A stretch of 64,000 bases of DNA, taken from assembly GCA_963813315.1 (NCBI GenBank), contig CAWEYO010000020.1, positions 275,272-339,271 of the forward strand. The letters are read 5' to 3'. The notes under the pieces are model-generated. The model was not told the DNA's origin and did not search any database. It saw only the letters and a program-made list of their open reading frames with translations. A program made the translations under genes and the position numbers. Shown here in pieces: positions 17,766 to 25,654 of this stretch (its first letter is position 1; each line of letters begins with the position of its first letter). The stretch comes from CAWEYO01 sp963813315. Its GTDB lineage: Bacteria > Pseudomonadota > Alphaproteobacteria > Rhizobiales > Rhizobiaceae.

Positions 17766-17792
17766 TTTTTTATCCTGGGTAATGGAACCAGC
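17762..17792 (-). promoter_or_regulatory. preQ1-I riboswitch overlapping the transporter start codon
   Basis: Read on the minus strand: P1 arms CUGG (17791-17788) and CCAG (17778-17775), conserved loop start GGUUC (17789-17785), conserved ACCC (17780-17777), and A-rich tail AUAAAAAA (17773-17766). Right after GGUUC comes CAUU (17784-17781), and right after the tail comes AAUG (17766-17763), giving the expected P2 pseudoknot of four pairs. That AUG is the start codon, and the Shine-Dalgarno AGGA (17776-17773) partly lies in P1. Ligand binding should therefore block translation initiation. The class is known upstream of COG1738 genes; the pairing of the start codon itself is my inference. Confidence 0.85.
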
Positions 17793-17797
17793 GAGCG

Positions 17798-17816
17798 GTG
17801 ATCCGGTCCGGATCAC
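17798..17816. repeat. Perfect 19-base palindrome between rpmB and the riboswitch
   Basis: GTGATCCGG-T-CCGGATCAC is a perfect inverted repeat with a one-base centre, so it is better read as a DNA-binding site or cruciform than as an RNA hairpin with a normal loop. No T-run follows on either strand, so it is not a classical terminator. Confidence 0.6.
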
Positions 17817-17861
17817 GCCGGGGAAAGGCAGGCAGGCGCGCCCGCCCCGGATCAAGAGAGA

Positions 17862-18158
17862 TCAGGCGGCCGGCTGCTCGGCTACCTTCTTGGCGATCTG
17901 CTTCTTCAGCAGACGCACGCGCTGCGAGAGCTCGGCCGCGTCTGCCTTGGCGAGGAACGCGTCAAGGCCGCCGCGGTGCTCGACCGAGCGCAGCGCGTTG
18001 GCCGAAATGCGCAGGCGCACGTTCTGGCCAAGCGCTTCCGAAATAAGCGTCACATTGACGAGATTCGGCAGGAAGCGGCGCTTCGACTTGTTGTTGGCGT
18101 GGCTCACATTGTTGCCGGTCAAAACAGCCTTGCCGGTCAATTCACATGCGCGGGACAT
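17862..18158 (-). CDS. rpmB: 50S ribosomal protein L28
   Basis: A 98-residue L28 of the long alphaproteobacterial type. The start MSRACELTGKAVLTGNNVSHANNKSKRRFLPN is the family signature; LRISANALRSVEHRGGLDAFL follows. It is part of the large ribosomal subunit. The extended Ala/Lys-rich C-terminus is usual in rhizobia. It is divergent from the DUF3108 gene and followed by the queuosine transporter on the same strand. Confidence 0.98.
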   Translation of the reverse strand: MSRACELTGKAVLTGNNVSHANNKSKRRFLPNLVNVTLISEALGQNVRLRISANALRSVEHRGGLDAFLAKADAAELSQRVRLLKKQIAKKVAEQPAA

Positions 18159-18442
18159 TTTTGCTTACCTTCAGTTCTATGCCGGGCCAAAAGACGATGT
18201 CACACCAGAAAAAGCCGGCGCGCAATTCAGGTCAGGCGGCCATATGGGAAAGAGTTGGCGTCCCATAGTGGCATTTGGTGCAGGCGTCAAGCGAAACTGC
18301 GCCGCCAACGTGCCGCACATTGTTACGCGACCTTGCGCGCCATACATCCGGGCGATCCACATATTTGCCGGATTCTGCCGATTGAAAAAGAACGAAGCCG
18401 ATCGCGCATTTGCGATCCGCGCGCGTACCGGGGCATCCGCTC

Positions 18443-19225
18443 ATGCAGGGCATCGTCCATGGACTTCTGGCCACACTGGTCGCAACCGCTCCCGCTTCCC
18501 GCAACGAGAATGTGCAGTCGTTCAGCGGCGACTATTCGATTTCCTTCTTCGGCCTGACCGTGGCCAGATCGAGCTTCGACAGCACTGTGGGGAGAAATTC
18601 CTTCGCGGTAAAGGGACGTCTCTCCAGCGCCGGCCTCGCGCAGCTCTTCGACAGCACGCGGGGCACTGTCTCGACGGCCGGCCGCTTTTCCGGCAAGACG
18701 ACGCAGCCTGCGGCCTTCCGCGTCGATTACACCGAGGGCCGGAAGTCGCAGACTACGTCCATCCATTTCAGGAATGGCTCGGTCACCAGGACGGAGAATG
18801 TGCCGCCGCTCAAGAAGCGCGGCAGCGACTGGGTGCCGCTGAAACAATCCCACCTGCGGTCGGTGACGGACCCTCTTGCCGCGACGCTTGTGCGCGCCGA
18901 CAGCCTTGCCGAGGTCTGCGGCCGCACGATCAGGGTCTATGACGGCGAAATCCGCGCCGATTTGACGCTTGTACGCGAGACGAACAGCTCCATATCCGTC
19001 CCCGGCTACGAAGGCAGGACAGTCACCTGCCGCGTCCACTTCAATCCCGTCGCCGGATACCGGCAGGGGCGGCGCGCACTTGAGTTTCTCAAGAACAGAA
19101 GCCAGATCCGCGTCGCATTTGCGCCACTGGGGACAACCGGGGTATATGCGCCCATCCACGCCACGGTCGGTACCCAAATCGGTACGCTGACGATCAGCGC
19201 GCGGAGGTTCGAAATCGCAAGATAA
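18443..19225 (+). CDS. Exported DUF3108 protein
   Basis: A 260-residue protein of the DUF3108 family, beginning at ATG 18443 with a hydrophobic leader (MQGIVHGLLATLVATAPAS), so it is probably exported to the periplasm. The body is beta-rich: FSGDYSISFFGLTVARSSF, LSSAGLAQLFDSTRGT, and the end IGTLTISARRFEIAR. Family function is unknown. It is next to rpmB in many rhizobial genomes. A TTG start at 18410 is possible but would put charged residues ahead of the leader. Confidence 0.85.
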   Translation: MQGIVHGLLATLVATAPASRNENVQSFSGDYSISFFGLTVARSSFDSTVGRNSFAVKGRLSSAGLAQLFDSTRGTVSTAGRFSGKTTQPAAFRVDYTEGRKSQTTSIHFRNGSVTRTENVPPLKKRGSDWVPLKQSHLRSVTDPLAATLVRADSLAEVCGRTIRVYDGEIRADLTLVRETNSSISVPGYEGRTVTCRVHFNPVAGYRQGRRALEFLKNRSQIRVAFAPLGTTGVYAPIHATVGTQIGTLTISARRFEIAR

Positions 19226-19237
19226 GGGCGCGGCGCT

Positions 19238-19401
19238 CGTGTGGTGGATTTGAAGTTCCTGTCATTCCGTGGCATCCGCGTTCAGCAACTTCAAATCCGT
19301 AAATCACACGAAACTCGAAAAGTTGCCAGTGTGGATTGGGACCCGAAATTCGATCCGAGGCTCGCTCCAAGGCGATACGAATTTCGGATTCGGCACACGA
19401 G
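19238..19401. repeat. Copy A of a ~165-bp double-hairpin repeat
   Basis: Two consecutive long inverted repeats. The first has arms GGATTTGAAGTTCCTG-like and its complement near 19285-19300; the second has arms around CCGAAATTCG and CGAATTTCGG. The same element with clear identity recurs at 31688-31853. It has no coding capacity and ends 14 bases before the next gene's ATG. Confidence 0.8.
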
Positions 19402-19415
19402 TGAAGGGGTGAGGA

Positions 19416-20306
19416 ATGGGGCGCGCCACGCTGATCGGGTTTTCGGCAATCGCGATGTGGTCGCTGCTCGCGCTGCTGACTGACGCCTCCGGCGACGTGC
19501 CGCCGTTTCTCATGTCTGCGATCTGCTTTTCGATGGGCACCGCCGTCGGGCTGGTCATCCGCCTTCTTGCTCCGGCCGCTCCGAAGGCGAAGGTTCCGCG
19601 ACAGGTCTGGGTCATCGGTATCCTGGGCCTTTTCGGCTACCACTTCTTCTACTTCACCGCGCTTCGTAACGCGCCGGCGGTCGAAGCCAGCCTGATCGCC
19701 TATCTCTGGCCGCTCTTCATCGTGCTCGGCTCGGCGCTGATGCCGGGCGCGCGGCTGCGTTGGTTTCATGTGATAGGCGCTTTGTTGGGCCTTGCAGGTA
19801 CCGTCCTGATCATCACCAATGGCGGCCGCCTTACCTTCGAGAGCCGATACATCTTCGGCTATGCGATGGCTGCCGTCTGCGCCTTCCTTTGGTCGGGATA
19901 CTCGCTTCTCTCGCGCCGCTTTCCCGCGGTGCCGACCAGCATCGTCACCTGGTTCTGCGCGGCAACGGCTGTGCTTTCCTTTCTCTGTCACCTCGCGCTT
20001 GAGGAGACGATCCTGCCAACAGGCCCGGCCGAGTGGCTCGCCGTTGCCAGCCTCGGCCTGATGCCCGTAGGGGCCGCCTTCTATGCGTGGGACCATGGCG
20101 TGAAGCACGGCAACATCCAGGTGCTCGGCGCGGCGAGCTACGCTGCGCCGCTTCTATCGACGCTCATTCTGATCGCCGCCGGCAGGACGGAGGCGACGCC
20201 CCATATCCTGCTGGCCTGCCTGCTGATTACGGCGGGCGCCATGCTTGCGGCAAAGTCACTCCTGTTCGGGCGCGGTACCATGAAGCAAAGCGAGGTCAGG
20301 GCTTAG
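19416..20306 (+). CDS. DMT-family exporter (EamA/YddG-like)
   Basis: A 296-residue inner-membrane protein with about ten hydrophobic spans and two EamA repeats. YddG-type members export aromatic amino acids; the segments FGYHFFYFTALRNAPAVEASLIAYLWPL and GNIQVLGAASYAAPLLSTLIL are typical of that branch. ATG at 19416 follows GTGAGGA. Substrate is inferred from family only. It stands alone between a repeat element and the convergent gloB gene. Confidence 0.85.
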   Translation: MGRATLIGFSAIAMWSLLALLTDASGDVPPFLMSAICFSMGTAVGLVIRLLAPAAPKAKVPRQVWVIGILGLFGYHFFYFTALRNAPAVEASLIAYLWPLFIVLGSALMPGARLRWFHVIGALLGLAGTVLIITNGGRLTFESRYIFGYAMAAVCAFLWSGYSLLSRRFPAVPTSIVTWFCAATAVLSFLCHLALEETILPTGPAEWLAVASLGLMPVGAAFYAWDHGVKHGNIQVLGAASYAAPLLSTLILIAAGRTEATPHILLACLLITAGAMLAAKSLLFGRGTMKQSEVRA

Positions 20307-20401
20307 GGTGGGTTGATATTGAGGTGAGGCCGGCCTGACCTCAATCCCGACACACCCTGGACCAGATTGTGTTGACAGAGCGCCTGCCGCTGCAAGTTGC
20401 G

Positions 20402-21169
20402 TCAGAACCCGTCCTTGCGCCTACGGATCTCGGCGAACACCGCTTCGTCGGACGCATTCGCCAGGCCGAGGTTTCGGCGGATTGCCGGGTCGTGCCAGCG
20501 CAGGAACGGATTTGTCGCGAGCTCGCGGGCCATGGTTGTCGGCAGCGTCGGCCTGCCTTCGGCGCGTAGCCGATCGATCTCGGCGGCGCGCTCCTTCAGG
20601 GCCGAATTTGTCGGGTCGACTGTAAGCGCGAAACGCGCGTTCGCTTGGGTGTACTCGTGACCGCAATAGATTCGGGTGTCTAGCGGCAAGGCGGTCAGCT
20701 TTTTCAGTGATTGGTACATGACCGGCGCCTTGCACTCGAAAAGTCGTCCGCAACCCAGAGCAAACAGCGTATCGCCTGTGAAGGCCACATGGCTGTTCTC
20801 GAAATGATATGAAATGTGCCCGGCAGTGTGGCCGGGCGTCTCGATCACGCTGATCATTTCACTGCCAAGCTTGATGATGTGGCCTTCCTCCACCTCCTCG
20901 TCGATGCCCGGGATTTTCGCCGCCTCGGCCCTTGGTCCGGTGATCTTCAGGCCGAAGCGCTTTTTCAGCGGCAGGTTGGCCTCTACATGGTCGCCATGAT
21001 GATGCGTGATCAGGAGCGCCGTCGGCCGCCAGCCCGTGCGCTCGATCGCCGCAAGGATCGGCGCCTCCTGGGGAGCGTCGATGATCGCCGTTTCGCCGCT
21101 TTCGATTTCGTGGACAAGCACGCCGAAATTGTCGCTGCGGCAGGTGAATTGCTCGATCTCAATCGTCAT
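20402..21169 (-). CDS. gloB: Hydroxyacylglutathione hydrolase (glyoxalase II)
   Basis: A 255-residue metallo-beta-lactamase-fold enzyme that hydrolyses S-lactoylglutathione to lactate and glutathione, the second step of methylglyoxal detoxification. The metal site THHHGDHVEAN, the later TPGHTAGHISYH, FTGDTLFALGCGRLFE and YCGHEYTQANARFAL are all present, as is the C-terminal HxGK-type substrate region. ATG at 21169 follows AAGGAGATCGG; the longer upstream frame runs through tandem palindromic repeats and is not coding. Confidence 0.96.
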   Translation of the reverse strand: MTIEIEQFTCRSDNFGVLVHEIESGETAIIDAPQEAPILAAIERTGWRPTALLITHHHGDHVEANLPLKKRFGLKITGPRAEAAKIPGIDEEVEEGHIIKLGSEMISVIETPGHTAGHISYHFENSHVAFTGDTLFALGCGRLFECKAPVMYQSLKKLTALPLDTRIYCGHEYTQANARFALTVDPTNSALKERAAEIDRLRAEGRPTLPTTMARELATNPFLRWHDPAIRRNLGLANASDEAVFAEIRRRKDGF

Positions 21170-21194
21170 GGCCGATCTCCTTTTCGAAGACGAT

Positions 21195-21408
21195 AATGCA
21201 TGTCGCCCAAAAGTGCGCAGCGGTTTTGGGATAACGACATGCACAGAAATGCATGTCGCCCAAAAGTGCGCAGCGGTTTTGGGACAACGACATGCACAGA
21301 AATGCATGTCGCCCAAAAGTGCGCAGCGGTTTTGGGATAACGACATGCACAAAAACAATAGCCTAAAGCGCGTCGCATGAATCCGTTTCGCCGCGACGCG
21401 CTTTAGGC
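21195..21408. repeat. Three tandem 53-bp palindromes plus a second palindrome
   Basis: Near-identical 53-bp units start at 21195, 21248 and 21301. Each is itself a hairpin, with arms GCATGTCG/CGACATGC and CCCAAAA/TTTTGGG. Immediately after lies a second inverted repeat with arms CCTAAAGCGCGTCGC and GCGACGCGCTTTAGG (to about 21408). The last unit plus the second palindrome equals the reverse complement of 4357-4463. It occupies the leader side of gloB. Confidence 0.9.
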
Positions 21409-21482
21409 CGCGCTCCGGCAAGTGTCACCCGCCATGATGGTGTTTCTTGAAAGCTTGAAGAAGGGCCGCTACCGTCTGTCGC

Positions 21483-22232
21483 ATGAATTCCGACATTGTC
21501 GATCTGCGCTCCTTTTACGCAACCTCGCTCGGGCGGCTTGCAGAACACTCGATCGCGATGGCGCTCGCCGCCGTCTGGGCAAAGCTCCCCAACGAAAGGT
21601 TGGTGGGTCTCGGCTATGCGCTGCCCTGGCTCGAGCGGTTTGGCACGGACGCTGAGCGCGTCTTTGCCTTCATGCCGGCCACGCAGGGTGCGGTTAACTG
21701 GCCGCCGCAGGGCCCCTCCGCAACGGCGCTGGTTTTTGACGAAGAGTTGCCGCTGGTCAATTCCTCGATCGATCGCATGCTTCTCGTTCATTTGCTCGAG
21801 CACTCCGAAAACCCGCGCGAGACGCTGACGGAGATCTGGCGCGTACTGGCGCCCGGTGGCAGGCTCGTGGTCGTGGTGCCAAACCGGCGCGGCGTCTGGG
21901 CGCGTTTCGAACACACGCCTTTCGGCACCGGCCGGCCCTTCTCGCGCGGACAACTCACCGCGCTGCTCCGCGAAGCCAATTTTACGCCCGGCCCGTGGTC
22001 CGATGCGCTTTTCTTCCCGCCGTCCCACCGTCGTTGGGTGCAGCGGTTCCATCAGCTCCTCGAAACGACCGGTCGCCGCTTCTGGCCGATGTTTTCCGGC
22101 ATCATCGTCGTCGAGGCGCAAAAACGGCTCTACCAGGGCCTTCCTGTGACGCAGCGCGCTTCGCGTCGGGTTTTCGTTCCGGTGCTTTCCCCACAGGGCG
22201 CGACGCGCGCCGCCCTGGAAGCTCCCGCATGA
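21483..22232 (+). CDS. Class I SAM-dependent methyltransferase
   Basis: A 249-residue protein of the Methyltransf_11 type. The glycine-rich SAM loop is modest (ERLVGLGYALPWLERF), while the later motifs VNSSIDRMLLVHLLEHSENPRETLTEIWRVLAPGGRLVVVVPNRRG are clear. Its neighbour gloB and this methyltransferase are paired in many rhizobia, divergently transcribed. The acceptor is unknown. Its stop overlaps the next gene's ATG by four bases. Confidence 0.88.
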   Translation: MNSDIVDLRSFYATSLGRLAEHSIAMALAAVWAKLPNERLVGLGYALPWLERFGTDAERVFAFMPATQGAVNWPPQGPSATALVFDEELPLVNSSIDRMLLVHLLEHSENPRETLTEIWRVLAPGGRLVVVVPNRRGVWARFEHTPFGTGRPFSRGQLTALLREANFTPGPWSDALFFPPSHRRWVQRFHQLLETTGRRFWPMFSGIIVVEAQKRLYQGLPVTQRASRRVFVPVLSPQGATRAALEAPA

Positions 22233-23026
22233 CAAGCGGAATCGCGGTTTGCCTTGCCTGTGGGTTGCTGGCGGTGGTGGCCGTTCGATCAGATGCCATG
22301 CAGGTCGACGTCGAACTCGTGCTCGCCGTCGATGTGTCCGAATCCATGGATCCGGAGGAATTTGCAGTCCAACGCGCCGGATATGTCGCAGCGCTTCGCG
22401 ACCCGGCGTTTTTCACGGCCGCGCGATCCGGATTGAATGGACGCGTTGCCGTCGCCTACTTCGAATGGGCTGGCACCGTGCGCCCTGTCTTGGCCGTTCC
22501 CTGGCAAATCATCGACAGCGCAGAAAGCGCGCTCGATTTCGCCGCACGGCTGGAAAAACGGCCGTTCAGCGCCTTCCGAGGCACGTCGATCTCGAATGCC
22601 CTGGCTTTCGGCGTGTCGTCCCTGGAGAACAACGGCTTTGACGGCGCGCGGCGCGTGATCGACATTTCCGGCGACGGCCCGAACAACTTCGGTCCGCCCG
22701 TGGTTGCAGCCCGCGATGCCGCCGTCGAGCGCGGCGTGACCATCAATGGTCTCCCCATCCTGATCAGGCCGTCGCCTGTTTTCCCCGACATGGGCCGCTA
22801 TTACACTGAGTGCGTCATCGGCGGTCCCGACGCGTTCGTGCTTCCGGTGCATGCTGCGTCGGAGCTCGCGACGGCCATCCGCAGAAAGCTTATTCGCGAG
22901 GTCAGTGGCGTTTCCGGCAGTCATCCATCCGTTCCGGCCGCGTCAACCGCTCCGGTTGACTGCCTGATTGGCGAGCGGGTCAGACGATCCTTGTCAGACC
23001 GCTACTATCCCGAACTGGACCGTTGA
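22229..23026 (+). CDS. DUF1194 protein (VWA-like, exported)
   Basis: A 265-residue protein of the DUF1194 family with a von Willebrand A-like fold. A signal peptide covers residues 1-23 (GIAVCLACGLLAVVAV). The MIDAS-type motif is LAVDVSESMDPEEF, with further GTSISNALAFG and VIDISGDGPNN. It is probably periplasmic and metal-dependent for binding, partner unknown. The ATG overlaps the methyltransferase stop (ATGA), so they are co-translated. Its 3' end overlaps the convergent MFS gene by 22 bases. Confidence 0.88.
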   Translation: MTSGIAVCLACGLLAVVAVRSDAMQVDVELVLAVDVSESMDPEEFAVQRAGYVAALRDPAFFTAARSGLNGRVAVAYFEWAGTVRPVLAVPWQIIDSAESALDFAARLEKRPFSAFRGTSISNALAFGVSSLENNGFDGARRVIDISGDGPNNFGPPVVAARDAAVERGVTINGLPILIRPSPVFPDMGRYYTECVIGGPDAFVLPVHAASELATAIRRKLIREVSGVSGSHPSVPAASTAPVDCLIGERVRRSLSDRYYPELDR

Positions 23027-24282
23027 AGCGACACGGCGTCCGTATCGAGCTCCAACCGGTCGCGCCGGGCACGCCTGGCGACCACCAGGCCAAGCATCGC
23101 TGCGCCAAGAAGGACAAATGCCGCGAGCAGAAACGCCGTGCCGGGAAAGGGCAGGGGCGAGGCTTCCCTGACCGAAAACGCATAGACTGCGCCGAAGAAC
23201 AATGGCGACATGACGCCGGCAATACTGGCGACGCTCATGTTCGCGCCCTGAAGCTGACCTTGTTCGGATTCGGATACGCGCTGGGTCATGAGCGACTGCA
23301 GCGTCGGCATGGCCAAGCCCCACACTGCGTTGGGGAACATTGCCAGTGTAAACATCAAGCTATTCGGAGCCAGTCCCATGCAGGCCATGCCGATCGCGCC
23401 GCCGAAAAGCCCGAAGGTCATGACGGCGCGGTCGCCGAAGCGCTTCACGGCCGGGCCGACGATCGCTCCCTGCACGGCCATATCGAGCACGCCCACCAGC
23501 GCCAGCAGCGTGCCAACCTCCCACGCGCCCCAGCCATAGCGGAAGCCGGCATAAAGCACGAACACCGCCGAGAAGACGTGGTGAGCAAAATGAAGCAGGA
23601 AGTTCACGATCGCGAGACCGGAAAGCTCCGGATGCGAGCGCAACAGCTTCATGGCGCCAAAAGGGTTGGCGCGGCGCCAGGAGAATTCCATGCGCTTCTC
23701 CTCGGCGAGCAACTCCGGCAAAACCAGCACGCCGTAGAGGAATGCGATGCCGCTCAAGCCCGCTGCGACCCAGAACGGCGCTCGTGGAGAAATCTCGCCG
23801 AATACGCCGCCGAGCAGCGGGCCTGCCACAAAACCGGCGCTGAAGGCTGCCCCGATCAGACCATAGCCGCGAGCGCGCCCTTCGGGCGGTGTAATGTCGG
23901 CCATATAGGCGAAGGCGGTCGTGAAGCTCGACGAGGTGACGCCTGCGATGATGCGGCCAAGTGCCAGCCACCAGAGGTTGGGCGCCATTGCCATCAGCGT
24001 GTAGTCGGCAGCCAGGCCCGCGGTTGACAGCAGGATCACCGGCCGGCGCCCGTACTTGTCGGACAGCGAGCCGATCACTGGCGAAGCCACGAACTGCATT
24101 CCGGCCCAAAGTGCTACGAACAGGCCGTTGATCCAGCCCGCGGCCGCATTCGACCCTGCGAATTCCTCGACGAGCGTCGGGAGGACGGGAATGATGATGC
24201 CAAGTGCCACGATGTCGAGCACCGCCGTGACAAAGATGAAAGCGATTGCCGCCTGACGGCGGGAACCTGACGCGGCAAGCAT
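23005..24282 (-). CDS. MFS drug transporter, TetA-like
   Basis: A 425-residue major facilitator with 12 predicted spans, of the DHA1 branch close to tetracycline efflux proteins. Seen are the motif-A loop GSLSDKYGRRPVILLS between helices 2 and 3, the start VTAVLDIVALGIIIPVLP, and GYGLIGAAFSAGFVAGPLLGG (motif C-like). TetA-like annotation does not prove drug resistance; many chromosomal members have unknown substrates. No adjacent TetR regulator is seen. Confidence 0.88.
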   Translation of the reverse strand: MLAASGSRRQAAIAFIFVTAVLDIVALGIIIPVLPTLVEEFAGSNAAAGWINGLFVALWAGMQFVASPVIGSLSDKYGRRPVILLSTAGLAADYTLMAMAPNLWWLALGRIIAGVTSSSFTTAFAYMADITPPEGRARGYGLIGAAFSAGFVAGPLLGGVFGEISPRAPFWVAAGLSGIAFLYGVLVLPELLAEEKRMEFSWRRANPFGAMKLLRSHPELSGLAIVNFLLHFAHHVFSAVFVLYAGFRYGWGAWEVGTLLALVGVLDMAVQGAIVGPAVKRFGDRAVMTFGLFGGAIGMACMGLAPNSLMFTLAMFPNAVWGLAMPTLQSLMTQRVSESEQGQLQGANMSVASIAGVMSPLFFGAVYAFSVREASPLPFPGTAFLLAAFVLLGAAMLGLVVARRARRDRLELDTDAVSLQRSSSG

Positions 24283-24415
24283 GAGACGGCTCCTTGCTGG
24301 AGCGGCGCTTTATACGTTCATCAGGATGCGGTGACCACCCTCAACCTGATGCCTGTATGGCCTTTGCCAAAAATATCATAAAATGATAGTCTAAGTTTGA
24401 ATTGGAGCGTGAAGG

Positions 24416-24682
24416 ATGCCATCCAGTTACACAATCGGCCAACACTACGAGGGCCTTGTTCGGGAACTGGTCGCGAGTGGGCGCTACGCATCGGCCAGCG
24501 AGGTTCTGCGCGATGGGCTGCGGCTCATCGAAGAGCGTGAACAAACGCGCCAGGCCAAACTCGCGGCCCTTCGAGATGCTATTCGTGAAGGGCTCGAGAG
24601 CGGCGAACCAGCGCCGTTCGACATGGCCGATTTCGTGAACGAAGTTCGCGCGGAGGGGAAGGCCCGGAACCGTGGCGCGTAG
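24416..24682 (+). CDS. ParD-family antitoxin
   Basis: An 88-residue protein with the N-terminal ribbon-helix-helix of type II antitoxins: TIGQHYEGLVRELVASGRYASASEVLRDGLRLIEERE. The C-terminal helix (residues 45-85) would bind and neutralise ParE. The gene overlaps the toxin frame by 11 bases, the usual coupling. A short AT-rich stretch upstream (24360-24400) is the likely autoregulated promoter. The cognate toxin gene appears frameshifted. Confidence 0.9.
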   Translation: MPSSYTIGQHYEGLVRELVASGRYASASEVLRDGLRLIEEREQTRQAKLAALRDAIREGLESGEPAPFDMADFVNEVRAEGKARNRGA

Positions 24683-24970
24683 CATTCGCGTCACGCCGCG
24701 CGCCCGTGCAGACCTGTTCGAGATATGGAAGTACGTGGCAGTCGAAAACGAGGACGCTGCCCAAAAATACTCTTCCGAATAGACGAAGTCTTTATGCTTC
24801 TGTTGTCTCAGCCGGAAGCGGGCCGCCACAGGCCGGAATTGTCGGAAGGCCTGCGAAGTTTCCCGGCAGGCAACTACATCGTATTCTATCAAGTTCAGGA
24901 AGCGTCGGTCGACATTGTGCGCGTTTTGAGTGGTTACCGAGACATTCGTGGCGGACTGATGCAAGGCTAG
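24672..24970 (+). pseudogene. ParE-family toxin, frameshifted
   Basis: Starting at GTG 24672, the first frame gives RSIRVTPRARADLFEIWKYV, a clear ParE/RelE start, but stops at 24780. The family continues in the -1 frame as RIDEVFMLLLSQPEAGRHRPEL, FPAGNYIVFYQV and VLSGYRDI, ending at 24970. The break is at the A5 run 24759-24763, so one base has been lost or misread. If real, parD is left without its toxin. A programmed -1 slip is possible but the site is not a canonical slippery heptamer. The stop codon lies in a palindromic repeat. Confidence 0.8.
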
Positions 24971-25026
24971 AGCAAGATGAGATTAGGTCCGGCAGAATGA
25001 CCAGACCTAATCTCATCTTGCTCTAG
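24967..25026. repeat. 60-bp palindrome, short form of a terminal-repeat element
   Basis: An almost perfect inverted repeat with CTAG at both ends. Arms read AGAGCAAGATGAGATTAGG and its complement, with a short centre. The same arms bound the 361-bp element at 38825-39185. It supplies the parE stop codon and lies between parE and metW, where it may end transcription from both sides. Confidence 0.88.
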
Positions 25027-25039
25027 TTGCCGCAAAGGG

Positions 25040-25654
25040 CTACCGCCTCAGCAGGAACACCGCCTGCTGGCCGAAGAAGTTCCAGAACCACCACGGCATG
25101 GACAGGCCGATCCTCTGGCCGGCGCCGTCGAGCGCGGTAGCGCGTTCGACCTTGGCTCCAACTTCCTCGCACAGGTTCACGAAATCGCGGATCGTGCAGA
25201 AATGGATGTTTGGCGTATCGTACCAGGAATAGGGCAGCTCTTTGGTTACCGGCATGCGGCCCTTTAGGAGCAAAGACAATCGAACCCGCCAGTAGCCGAA
25301 ATTCGGGAAGGAAACGATGGCCCGCTCGCCAATTCGAAGCAAATCGTCGAGCACGTGCTTCGGGTTGCGCGTTGCCTGCAGCGTCTGCGACAGGATCACG
25401 AAATCGAACACCTTGTCGGCATAGTAGACGAGGTCCTTGTCGGCGTCCCCCTGGATGACTGAAAGCCCCCGCGCTACGCATTGGTTGACGCCGCGCTGCG
25501 AAATCTCGACACCGCGGCCGTCGACCTGCTTGTCAGTCTGCAACAGTTCCAGAAGCTGGCCGTCGCCGCAACCGACATCGAGAACGCGGGCGCGGGGCGC
25601 TATGAAGTCGGCGATCACTTCAAGATCGACGCGCGGGGCGGTGTTGACGCTCAT
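25040..25654 (-). CDS. metW: Methionine biosynthesis protein MetW
   Basis: A 204-residue SAM-dependent methyltransferase-fold protein. The SAM loop is VLDVGCGDGQLLELL; FDFVILSQTLQATRNPKHVLDDLLRIG and GYWRVRLSLLLKGRMPVTKELPYSWYDTPN are MetW hallmarks. In alphaproteobacteria MetW forms a complex with MetX for homoserine acylation. The ATG (25654) overlaps the metX stop by four bases, so the pair is translationally coupled and shares the SAM-II riboswitch upstream. Confidence 0.96.
   Translation of the reverse strand: MSVNTAPRVDLEVIADFIAPRARVLDVGCGDGQLLELLQTDKQVDGRGVEISQRGVNQCVARGLSVIQGDADKDLVYYADKVFDFVILSQTLQATRNPKHVLDDLLRIGERAIVSFPNFGYWRVRLSLLLKGRMPVTKELPYSWYDTPNIHFCTIRDFVNLCEEVGAKVERATALDGAGQRIGLSMPWWFWNFFGQQAVFLLRR

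Noticed and set aside
17798..17816. Palindrome as rpmB terminator
   Set aside because: Single-base centre and no U-run on either strand.
21195..21353. Tandem 53-bp repeats considered as a CRISPR array
   Set aside because: Units are directly contiguous with no variable spacers, and no cas genes are near.
24750..24775. Programmed -1 frameshift in parE
   Set aside because: The in-phase codons are CAA AAA, not a canonical X-XXY-YYZ slippery heptamer, and there is no clear downstream stem; an indel is simpler.
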